A stretch of 6,130 bases of DNA, taken from contig JADLGT010000210.1 in assembly GCA_020849195.1 (NCBI GenBank), positions 1 through 6,130 on the forward strand, read 5' to 3'. Under the pieces are notes generated by a model that worked only from the letters and a program-made list of their open reading frames with translations, was not told the DNA's origin and did no database searches. Origin of the DNA: Bacteroidia bacterium. Its GTDB lineage: Bacteria > Bacteroidota > Bacteroidia > JABDFU01. This document shows positions 1 to 6,130 of the stretch, piece by piece. Both the position numbers and the translations under genes were made by a program. Position 1 is the first letter of the stretch; each line of letters opens with the position of its first letter.

Positions 1-1427
1 AAGGTTGGAATAATTTATACAGGTTGCCTTTGTTTGTTACAGCCACCTGTGAGTTTAGTCGTTTCGATAATCCGGCACAAACATCGGCAGGCGAGGATAT
101 TTTATTGAACCCATCCGGCGGTGGAATAGGTCTTTTAACTACGGTACGTTTGGTCTATTCGTCTCCTAATTTTACACTCAATACAAACTTTTATCTTCAC
201 CTGTTTGACTCACTTCCTAATGGACAAAGACCGAGGTTAGGCGATTTATACCGGTTTACAAAAGTTGCCAGCGGACCAAATGTTAACAACCGCAATTTTA
301 CACTGCTTGGCGATCCGGCGGTACGTATAGTTTACCCCGAATACAATATTGCGACCGACACTATTAACGGAAAAAAATTAGTGAGTATAGTTGATACCAT
401 GAAGGCGCTGAGTACATTTACCATAACCGGCCATTTGAATGACGCATCAGGCAATACATTGAGCTCATACAACGGGTTTTTATACCCTACTGTGTTCGAC
501 AAACCAATAAGTATTACCACCTTGTCGAACGACGGCACTGCAGCCAGTCCGCCCTTTACATTTAGTCTCCAAAAAAATATTTTATATAAAGGAAAAATTA
601 GCGTTACAAATGGCTTTTTTCGCTTTTCATTTACTGTCCCTAAGGACATTGCATACAATTACGGACCAGGTCGAATAAGCTATTACGCTGAAAATGGAAA
701 TGATGATGCCAATGGATATACCGAACAATTTTATGTAGGAGGATCATCAACAACTGCAAAAGCTGATGTTATTGGTCCCGAAGTAAAATTATATATGAAC
801 GATATTAAATTCGCGTTTGGAGGAACTACCAATGAAAATCCCTTTTTGTATGCCATTGTAAAAGACCACAGCGGAATAAATACCGTAGGGAACGGTATTG
901 GGCACGACCTTACAGCGATACTTGACGGCAATAACCAAAAAGTGACCACAGTAAACGATTATTATCAGTCCGACCTAAATAGCGATAGCAGCGGAATAAT
1001 TAGGTATCCATACAGCAAATTAACGGAGGGGAAACACAGCCTATCACTTAAAGTTTGGGATATCTATAATAATTCTACGCAATCTTATACCGAATTTGTA
1101 GTAGCTCCTTCGGCTACACTTGCACTTAAACACGTGCTCAATTATCCTAATCCGTTCACCACCAAAACTTCTTTTTATTTTGAACACAACCGATGCTGCG
1201 AATTACTGGATGTACAGATACAAATATTTACTATATCGGGAAAAATGGTAAAAAGCATTAATGCCCGTGTATCAACCGAAGGCTTCCGATCCGATCCAAT
1301 TGAATGGGATGGGAAAGATGATTTTGGCGACAATATTGGCAGGGGAGTTTACGTTTACCATGTGAAAATTAGATCGACTGACGGAAGTATGGCCGATAAA
1401 TATGAAAAACTGGTTATCTTAAATTAA
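1..1427 (+). CDS. porU: T9SS C-terminal signal peptidase PorU (gingipain-fold sortase), 5'-truncated
   Basis: Partial gene. The frame is open from base 3 to the left edge, so the true start lies outside; the TTG at 24 is not a credible start because conserved sequence (GWNNLYRLPLF) precedes it. PorU is the cell-surface cysteine protease of the type IX secretion system that cuts the C-terminal sorting domain from cargo and transfers cargo to an anchor. Residues are numbered from the TTG. The C25 nucleophile motif TATCEFSRFD has Cys9 (codon 48-50). A tSaGE/GGGIGLLTTVRLVYSS stretch follows, and the peptidase domain closes near LLGDPAVRIVYP (94-105). The catalytic His is off the left edge. Ig-like/beta regions fill about 110-360, with the PorU signatures GPEVKLYMND, INTVGNGIGHDLTAILD and LKVWDIYNNS. 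Residues 367-467 are a T9SS-type CTD (LNYPNPFTTKTSF, FTISGKMVK, GRGVYVYHVKIRS). Family knowledge: PorU carries such a domain and keeps it. The stop is TAA, and porV follows after 31 bases. Identity is strong, from motifs plus synteny. Confidence 0.95.
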   Translation, partial: GWNNLYRLPLFVTATCEFSRFDNPAQTSAGEDILLNPSGGGIGLLTTVRLVYSSPNFTLNTNFYLHLFDSLPNGQRPRLGDLYRFTKVASGPNVNNRNFTLLGDPAVRIVYPEYNIATDTINGKKLVSIVDTMKALSTFTITGHLNDASGNTLSSYNGFLYPTVFDKPISITTLSNDGTAASPPFTFSLQKNILYKGKISVTNGFFRFSFTVPKDIAYNYGPGRISYYAENGNDDANGYTEQFYVGGSSTTAKADVIGPEVKLYMNDIKFAFGGTTNENPFLYAIVKDHSGINTVGNGIGHDLTAILDGNNQKVTTVNDYYQSDLNSDSSGIIRYPYSKLTEGKHSLSLKVWDIYNNSTQSYTEFVVAPSATLALKHVLNYPNPFTTKTSFYFEHNRCCELLDVQIQIFTISGKMVKSINARVSTEGFRSDPIEWDGKDDFGDNIGRGVYVYHVKIRSTDGSMADKYEKLVILN

Positions 1428-1458
1428 TTTTTTATTTTAGCTGTCCTTTTTTTAACAA
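1428..1458 (+). other. porU-porV intergenic gap and porV start region
   Basis: A 31-base, T-rich spacer. It has no Shine-Dalgarno-like purine run, which is usual in Bacteroidota, and no hairpin that would act as a terminator. The TAA at 1453-1455 lies in the porV frame only one codon before the GTG at 1459. The next in-frame ATG is at residue 56, past the signal peptide and inside the conserved N-terminal motif, so GTG 1459 is effectively forced as the start. I see no TTTG/TAnnTTTG-type promoter, so cotranscription of porU and porV is the simplest reading (inference). Confidence 0.6.
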
Positions 1459-2730
1459 GTGATTAAACCCATTAAAAATAATTTCGCTTTTTTTCTGCCT
1501 GTGTTGGCCGCAACAGGTTTTTATATTTTACCAACAGCCGAAATTTGCGCTCAGCAACAATTATTGACAACCAATCAGCTTACAGGTGGCATTAATACAA
1601 TTACAACCGCTGTACCGTTTCTGATGATTACTCCCGACTCACGGGCCGGTGGGATGGGCGATGCCGGGGTGGCCACAAGTCCCGATGCCAATTCAATCCA
1701 TTGGAATGCATCAAAGTTAGCTTTCGTTGAGAAAAAGATGGGGTTTTCTGTATCGTACACACCTTGGTTACGAAACCTTGTTCCCGATATTAATCTAGCC
1801 TATTTGTCGGGCTATTACAAACCTAAAAAGGATCAGGTTTTTTCCGGCTCACTTCGTTATTTTTCTTTGGGCGATATTACATTTACCGACATAGTAGGTA
1901 ATACTATTGGGCAATTTCGCCCAAATGAATTCGCACTCGATGCCGCTTACGCCCGTAAACTTTCGAAATATTTTTCGGGAGGTATGGCTATTCGATATAT
2001 TTATTCAAATCTTACCAACGGTGTAAGTGTATTAGGCTCTCCTACACATGCCGGAAAATCTGGTGCAGCAGATGTTTCGGGCATGTACCGAAATGATGAT
2101 TTAAAATTGGGTGGTATTAAAAGTATTTTAGCTGTTGGGCTGAACATTTCCAACATTGGAGCTAAAATTGCTTACTCCAGCAGTGCGAAAAGTGATTTCC
2201 TTCCAATTAATATGCGCTTGGGAACATCATTAACCTTAAATATTGACGAATACAACTCTGTAACTTTTGCGCTTGATATAAATAAACTATTGGTGCCCAC
2301 GCCTCCTCAATGGGAAGTTGATTCGTTCGGTAAACCGGTTTACGATGTGACCGGCAATCGAATGGTCGCATTTGGTCGCGACCCCAATCGCAGTATTGCA
2401 AGCGGAATATTCGGTTCTTTTAGTGATGCACCGGGCGGATACAAAGAAGAATTACGTGAAATTAATTATGCAACAGGAATTGAGTATTGGTACGATAAAC
2501 AATTTGCCGCCCGTATGGGATTCTTCTACGAAGATCCAACAAAAGGAAATCGAAAATATTTTACGCTTGGGGCAGGAATAAAATATAATGTGTTCGGACT
2601 CGATTTCGCCTACCTTATTCCTACCGACCAGCGCAACCCACTTCAAAATACACTTCGCTTCACATTGTTATTTGACTTCGATGCCTTTAAATCGCAAAAC
2701 GAAGAAACGCCTGCTCCGGCTGCACAATAA
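1459..2730 (+). CDS. porV: T9SS outer-membrane beta-barrel protein PorV (LptO)
   Basis: Complete gene of 423 codons with a GTG start and TAA stop. PorV is an outer-membrane FadL-like barrel that binds the C-terminal domain of cargo leaving the T9SS translocon and brings it to PorU for cleavage and anchoring (established in Porphyromonas and Flavobacterium). Residues 1-31 are a signal peptide: basic start (MIKPIKNN), hydrophobic core at about 9-25, and likely cleavage after Ala31 (EICA/QQQ). Cys30 is not a lipobox cysteine because Ile precedes it. The signature is AVPFLMITPDSRAGGMGDAG at 51-70 followed by VATSPDANSIHWNASKLAF (71-89). The rest alternates short polar turns with aromatic amphipathic strands, e.g. 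MGFSVSYTPW, SGSLRYFSLG, GGMAIRYIYS, and ends in the strand FTLLFDFDAF (401-410) plus a polar tail rich in Glu, Ala and Pro. Mature PorV has no cysteine. Length is close to, or slightly above, the roughly 390-residue Porphyromonas protein. Its position straight after porU matches other Bacteroidota. PorQ is a relative, but motif and neighbour favour PorV. Confidence 0.95.
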   Translation: MIKPIKNNFAFFLPVLAATGFYILPTAEICAQQQLLTTNQLTGGINTITTAVPFLMITPDSRAGGMGDAGVATSPDANSIHWNASKLAFVEKKMGFSVSYTPWLRNLVPDINLAYLSGYYKPKKDQVFSGSLRYFSLGDITFTDIVGNTIGQFRPNEFALDAAYARKLSKYFSGGMAIRYIYSNLTNGVSVLGSPTHAGKSGAADVSGMYRNDDLKLGGIKSILAVGLNISNIGAKIAYSSSAKSDFLPINMRLGTSLTLNIDEYNSVTFALDINKLLVPTPPQWEVDSFGKPVYDVTGNRMVAFGRDPNRSIASGIFGSFSDAPGGYKEELREINYATGIEYWYDKQFAARMGFFYEDPTKGNRKYFTLGAGIKYNVFGLDFAYLIPTDQRNPLQNTLRFTLLFDFDAFKSQNEETPAPAAQ

Positions 2731-2786
2731 ATTAACTTCCCTCCTCTTTTCCTATTCTAATTTTTTCCCTTCCTCTGAAAGCAAGA
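2731..2786. other. Convergent intergenic spacer with a pyrimidine-rich tract
   Basis: A 56-base gap between the tail ends of porV (+) and the kinase gene (-). Positions 2736-2776 are 38 pyrimidines out of 41 on the + strand, broken only by A at 2754, 2759 and 2760, and include a T6 run at 2761-2766. I found no stem long enough for an intrinsic terminator on either strand. A C-rich, G-poor, unstructured transcript end would suit Rho-dependent termination of porV, but that is inference from composition only. Confidence 0.4.
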
Positions 2787-3512
2787 TTACACGCTATTGT
2801 ATTTAGGCAACTCTACATAAAACGCAGAGCCTTTTTCTTCCTCTGTGGTAAACCAAATTTTCCCATCGAAATTTTCAACAATATTTTTAGCCATTACCAG
2901 CCCTAATCCCATTCCGGTGCTTTTGGTAGTAAAATTAGGGGTGAATATTTTTTCAGCCACTTCCTTACTTATTCCACTGCCATTGTCGTTTACCGTTACA
3001 GTGTAGCCGATGTCGCCGGCATTTAGCGATACTGTAATTTGTCCTCTTCGACTTTCAGGAATACATTGCAGTGCATTCTTCACAAGGTTATTAAACACAC
3101 GCAGCAATTGTTCTTTATCGGCAAACACAAACGCTTTCTCCGATAAATGATTTGTGTAATTTATTGTTGTCCCGTCAATTTCCTTAAATAGACTAATGGT
3201 GTTTTGTAAAACAGCATCAAGATCAACTTTTTCGCTAGTGGGCTTAGGCATTTTGGCAAAGCTGGAAAATGCGCTTGCAATGGACGACAATGTATCTATT
3301 TGTTCGATTAGCGTATTGGTAATGCGTTGTAATTTTTGTTCAATTTCCGGATCTTTATCATTCCACATCCGTTGCAAATGCTGAACACTTAATTTCATAG
3401 GCGTTAACGGGTTTTTTATTTCGTGCGCCACCTGCTTTGCCATTTCGCGCCACGCACTTTCGCGTTCAGATTTTGCAAGCAACTCCGCACTTTTAGTAAG
3501 TTCCATAATCAT
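2787..3512 (-). CDS. NtrY-like histidine kinase core (C-terminal part of the split sensor kinase)
   Basis: An open frame of 241 codons from ATG 3512 to TAA. It is the phosphotransfer and ATPase half of a sensor kinase: it should autophosphorylate a histidine and pass phosphate to a response regulator not seen here. The H-box is VAHEIKNPLTPMKLS, with phospho-acceptor His30 (codon 3425-3423); the NPLTPMKLS form resembles NtrY. Then come the dimerisation helices to about residue 90, the N-box RVFNNLVKNALQ (139-149), the G1 box NDNGSGI (175-181), the F-box IFTPNFTTKS (189-198), the G2 box TGMGLGLVMAKN (199-210) and a final GSAFYVELP strand (229-236). All catalytic motifs are intact. The frame continues without a stop up to 3581 and is in register with the upstream sensor gene, from which only the TGA at 3582-3584 separates it. 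Codons 3581-3513 encode the rest of a HAMP domain (IEWNDNDEIGNLVKEYNRM). It is therefore the C-terminal part of one protein, not a true small gene, unless translation restarts at ATG 3512, where no ribosome site is evident. A 241-residue product would be soluble and lack a sensor. Confidence 0.85.
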   Translation of the reverse strand: MIMELTKSAELLAKSERESAWREMAKQVAHEIKNPLTPMKLSVQHLQRMWNDKDPEIEQKLQRITNTLIEQIDTLSSIASAFSSFAKMPKPTSEKVDLDAVLQNTISLFKEIDGTTINYTNHLSEKAFVFADKEQLLRVFNNLVKNALQCIPESRRGQITVSLNAGDIGYTVTVNDNGSGISKEVAEKIFTPNFTTKSTGMGLGLVMAKNIVENFDGKIWFTTEEEKGSAFYVELPKYNSV

Positions 3513-3581
3513 GCGGTTGTATTCTTTTACTAAGTTTCCTATTTCATCGTTGTCGTTCCATTCGATGGGGTCGTTTATTTT

Positions 3582-3584
3582 TCA
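3582..3584 (-). other. In-frame TGA interrupting the sensor kinase gene within HAMP
   Basis: Read on the - strand, the codons run AAA ATC CGG GTT TGA AAA ATA AAC GAC (K-I-R-V-stop-K-I-N-D). The distance from the first base of TGA (3584) to the ATG at 3512 is 72 bases, an exact multiple of three, so this is a substitution and not a frameshift. From what I recall of related Bacteroidota kinases, this HAMP position is usually Gly in an R-[LV]-G-K-x-N-[DE] context; GGA to TGA is one base change. No other internal stop occurs across about 1110 visible codons of the gene. It may be a real nonsense mutation making this a young pseudogene, or a sequence error. Confidence 0.8.
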
Positions 3585-6130
3585 AACCCGGATTTTCCCG
3601 ATTTTGTCTTGAAATAATTTGAGTGTACGAGTTACATAATTAGCAATAAAAATCGCCATGAGTACCGACAGAGCGAATAACAAAACATAAATATTTATTA
3701 ACGCAACCAAAAAAGCGGCGATTTCTTTTTCGAGTTCGCTTTGTTTTGCGAAGTACGGAAGGCTGAGGTACGCAATTAGTTTATTGTCCTTCCCTTTAAA
3801 AGGCACATAGGCAGAAAGGTATTCGAGGTTGCCAATTTCTTCATCGTGTATAAACTGTGTTTTTTGTCGGATAGCCATTTGTAGATAGGCTTCGGGATTC
3901 ATTTTAGTAGAAGCGAGACCTTCTTCAAAAATTTTAGGCTGCGACGAAGCATAAATGTTAACCGATGGATAGTAAATATTAATATCGGTAAAGAAAACAG
4001 AGGATAATTTTTTCAACAGGTAATTGGTATAATCTCTAAATCCCGCATTAAGAACCTGTTCGTTTCCAAGTTTGTTTTCAAGTTCAACAGCTACCGAATT
4101 TATTTTTTCATTAATGCTTTCGCGATTTTTAATTTCATATTGCTGTTTAATATAAAAAATAGTTCCTGTCCCAAATAATGCAAGTGATATAAGCACAATT
4201 AATACGAGCAAAAATTGTATCCGGTACTTGAACGTGTTATTACCGAATACGCTCCCGCGCATCACTTGTCTGATAATAATTACCGCCAGCACAACTACAC
4301 TAAAGAAGCTGAAGAGATATGAAAAGTAAGTTATCGTATCGAACAAGGAATAGGCGGGATTGGCAATAACGACTATGGTTGAGCTGTTGGGAGAATAGCT
4401 GAGGTATTCGTAACCGTCTATTTCAACGAAAGTAAAATCTTTGGTGTTGCCAATAAATTGTTCCGGAGTTAAACCGAATTGTATTTTTCCGTACTGACTA
4501 ATGAGGGAGTTATTTTTGTATTTAGCATACGAGTAATCGAGTAAATCGCGATCGATGCCCATGCTGCGGTCAATCAGCAGCTCGGGAAACCCAATCTCTT
4601 CGGGCAAAAATCGGGTGTCGAGCTCGGCATACAGATTCGCCACTTGTCGCTTACTTCCTTTTATAAGATGCAAAGGCAGCTTGGCCATATAACTGATTTT
4701 CCCTGAATTATTTTTAAGAAAATAAAAATAGGGGCTAGTTGTTTCCTGCCCTTCGCGCGCAATTATATCATCGTAATAGGTATTATTATCGGCTGCCGAA
4801 CCGGGCGGTTTCAGCAGTATACGACATGCTGTGTCAAACATGGTAAACTTAATGTTGTATTTATCCCAGTAGCCGCCAAAATAATCTTGGCGCAAACGTT
4901 TTTCAAACGCATTGATGTCTTTTACCGGCTGCGAAATATAATTTATTAATACGCTGTCGGCTGCAAGTTTTGTTTCAACTTCCGAGAATAAATGCTCGGT
5001 AAGCGGATCTTTATCGGCTGCAAGTTTTTCGGCAATCACCTTTCTGCTATCGCGTTCTTTGTTGCGTGCCTCTTTTGAAAAAGTATGCACACTGTATATG
5101 GAAAACAGGAATACAATAAACACAATATTGGGAAAAGAATAGCCTGCAGAAAATTTGTTACGTAGTATGTAAATACTTAATGTAATGATAAATGGCATGG
5201 CAATAAAAATCCAATCTACATACCCAATAAGGTGACAAATAACAGAAAACACTATGGCCGCTGAAAAGAATACAACCGCAAATGATTTTCTGTTTGGCAG
5301 AAGTTCATTAACGAAATAAACAATGCGATTGGTAATAAAGAAAAACGCAAGAAGCATGAGCGCAATAATTACAAAACCTATATAGCTGAAGCCGGTGAGA
5401 CTAAAAATATTATTAATGTTAAACGGAATGCTGGAGTTGGCAACAAGACTTATAAAAAATTTATTGATTATAAGCGACGTTGAAAAGAGTGCAAGCAACA
5501 ATACAGCCGATACACTAAGTTTATTTTTTATAATGTACGGTGGCGTTTTTATTGTGGCAGATAAATTAAGATGCAAACCAATAGCCAGCATACACAATGT
5601 ATTTAACAGCAAATCACCTAAAGAGGGGAGCCAAAAAGTAGTTGCATCGCCGTAATACTGCGGGCTAAACAGAGGGGAAGAATACAACATTGCAGGCAAA
5701 CGAAATTTTATACTGAGAAAACGCAGGAGAACAATTCCGGCAATAAAAAATAATAAGTTGTAAAGTTTATTTTCGCCGGTTATAAACAACAGTAATAGAC
5801 CGATAACAAACAGTGATAGACCAATAATCCGAAGTAGCATTGAGCCGATGTTTAGAGTCTCGCCTTCTTCATTGCTCTGCGCAAACTCAAGTGTAAACAG
5901 GTATTTCCCAATGCGATCGTGTACCGCAAAGGTGTCGGCGGTGCTGCCTTTTATTAATTTAACATCCGGTGGTAAAGAAAATTGTTTTTGAAATCCGTTA
6001 ATCAGGTAGTTGTTTTGATAAGGATAATCGTTCTTGATTAAAAATAATCCGATACAACTTTTACCCGATCCGGCAGATTTTGAATGTATCACTTCAAACC
6101 ATCCGTTATGCAGTTTTGCTACGCGATCGT
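3582..6130 (-). CDS. Multi-pass membrane sensor region of a large histidine kinase, N-terminally partial and ending at an in-frame TGA
   Basis: Partial: the frame is open to the right edge (12 further codons, DRVAKLHNGWFE, precede the GTG at 6092), so that GTG is not the start. It encodes the sensing half of a large membrane kinase. Residues are numbered from GTG 6092. An outer segment lies at 1-83. Hydrophobic helices lie near 84-105, 110-128, 157-177, 193-214, 230-255, 268-290, 292-310 and 318-337. A large soluble loop follows at about 338-580, then helices at 583-608 and 625-647, a second loop at 648-790 whose end (LEYLSAYVPF, KLIAYLSLPYFAK) looks Cache-like, a helix at 793-818, and the start of HAMP (YVTRTLKLFQDKIGKIRV). 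Basic residues in the short loops (178-191, 256-267, 609-624) put those loops in the cytoplasm, so both large loops should be periplasmic. The ligand is unknown. The TGA at 3582-3584 ends the frame in mid-HAMP, and the missing kinase follows in the same frame. The whole visible protein is 1113 codons counting the TGA. This fits a family of very large Bacteroidota sensor kinases; I know no gene name. Confidence 0.8.
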   Translation of the reverse strand, partial: DRVAKLHNGWFEVIHSKSAGSGKSCIGLFLIKNDYPYQNNYLINGFQKQFSLPPDVKLIKGSTADTFAVHDRIGKYLFTLEFAQSNEEGETLNIGSMLLRIIGLSLFVIGLLLLFITGENKLYNLLFFIAGIVLLRFLSIKFRLPAMLYSSPLFSPQYYGDATTFWLPSLGDLLLNTLCMLAIGLHLNLSATIKTPPYIIKNKLSVSAVLLLALFSTSLIINKFFISLVANSSIPFNINNIFSLTGFSYIGFVIIALMLLAFFFITNRIVYFVNELLPNRKSFAVVFFSAAIVFSVICHLIGYVDWIFIAMPFIITLSIYILRNKFSAGYSFPNIVFIVFLFSIYSVHTFSKEARNKERDSRKVIAEKLAADKDPLTEHLFSEVETKLAADSVLINYISQPVKDINAFEKRLRQDYFGGYWDKYNIKFTMFDTACRILLKPPGSAADNNTYYDDIIAREGQETTSPYFYFLKNNSGKISYMAKLPLHLIKGSKRQVANLYAELDTRFLPEEIGFPELLIDRSMGIDRDLLDYSYAKYKNNSLISQYGKIQFGLTPEQFIGNTKDFTFVEIDGYEYLSYSPNSSTIVVIANPAYSLFDTITYFSYLFSFFSVVVLAVIIIRQVMRGSVFGNNTFKYRIQFLLVLIVLISLALFGTGTIFYIKQQYEIKNRESINEKINSVAVELENKLGNEQVLNAGFRDYTNYLLKKLSSVFFTDINIYYPSVNIYASSQPKIFEEGLASTKMNPEAYLQMAIRQKTQFIHDEEIGNLEYLSAYVPFKGKDNKLIAYLSLPYFAKQSELEKEIAAFLVALINIYVLLFALSVLMAIFIANYVTRTLKLFQDKIGKIRV

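Noticed and set aside
24..26. TTG at 24 as the start of the first gene
   Set aside because: The frame is open to the edge and the residues before it belong to the PorU peptidase domain. The gene is cut by the window.
1546..1551. Cys30 of PorV as a lipoprotein anchor
   Set aside because: The residue before Cys is Ile and there is no L-x-[GA]-C lipobox; a signal peptidase I site after Ala31 fits better.
3582..3584. TGA reassigned to glycine, as in some candidate-phylum bacteria
   Set aside because: porU and porV hold many glycines, all written GGN, with no internal TGA, and the T9SS genes place the organism in Bacteroidota, which uses the standard bacterial code. One TGA does not support a code change.
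3558..3584. TGA as a selenocysteine codon with a downstream SECIS hairpin
   Set aside because: The only nearby stem on the coding strand is 4 bp (CCAT-CGA-ATGG, 3568-3558), far too short for a bacterial SECIS, and a HAMP linker has no redox role for selenocysteine.
5395..5655. 86-codon + strand open frame opposite the kinase, and similar short frames at 332-658 (-), 731-949 (-), 1575-1760 (-), 2207-2401 (-), 2372-2581 (+), 2452-2646 (-), 2588-2806 (+) and 3196-3384 (+)
   Set aside because: All overlap strongly supported genes in another frame or strand, show no family motif, and read as chance translations of the opposite strand or a shifted frame.
6090..6092. GTG at 6092 as the start of the sensor kinase
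   Set aside because: The frame stays open to the edge, the preceding residues (KLHNGWFE) read as continuous protein, and a large kinase of this type should have an N-terminal membrane anchor not seen here.
5896..6128. Internal repeat at the kinase N-terminal end (DRVAKLHNGWFE versus DRIGKYLFTLEF, both starting on a GATCGC stretch)
   Set aside because: Similarity is limited to a few residues and one hexamer. It is too weak to call a duplication without an alignment over the missing upstream sequence.
2787..6130. Kinase as PorY, the T9SS regulator
   Set aside because: PorY is a much smaller kinase. The large multi-helix sensor and NtrY-like H-box here do not match it.

Overview
The window reads as chromosomal DNA of a Bacteroidota (Bacteroidetes) species. 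The evidence is the adjacent pair porU-porV, which encodes core parts of the type IX secretion system (T9SS) found only in the Fibrobacterota-Chlorobiota-Bacteroidota group. The DNA is AT-rich, there are no clear Shine-Dalgarno sequences, and every gene end here is TAA apart from one suspicious TGA. I cannot place the genus.

Layout: (1) + strand, 1-1427: 3' part of porU, the T9SS C-terminal signal peptidase of the gingipain (C25) fold, entered just before its catalytic cysteine and running through Ig-like regions to its own T9SS-type C-terminal domain. (2) + strand, 1459-2730: complete porV, the outer-membrane beta-barrel partner that carries T9SS cargo and works with PorU; the 31-base gap suggests one operon. 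(3) 2731-2786: short, pyrimidine-rich convergent spacer. (4) - strand, 6130-2787: a very large membrane sensor histidine kinase with an NtrY-like kinase core. Its N-terminus lies beyond the right edge, and it is split by a single in-frame TGA (3582-3584) in the HAMP linker.

PorU and PorV act together at the cell surface: PorV delivers CTD-bearing cargo from the translocon to PorU, which removes the CTD and joins the cargo to an anchor. The kinase is convergent with them, and nothing in the sequence ties it functionally to secretion. Its response regulator is not in the window.

The main item worth a second look is the in-frame TGA. Reading frame, catalytic motifs and flanking HAMP sequence are all intact on both sides, so it is a one-base event: a recent nonsense mutation, a sequence error, or (less likely) readthrough. 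It would uncouple an 11-helix sensor from its kinase. I saw no mobile element, CRISPR array, tRNA, rRNA or convincing new system.
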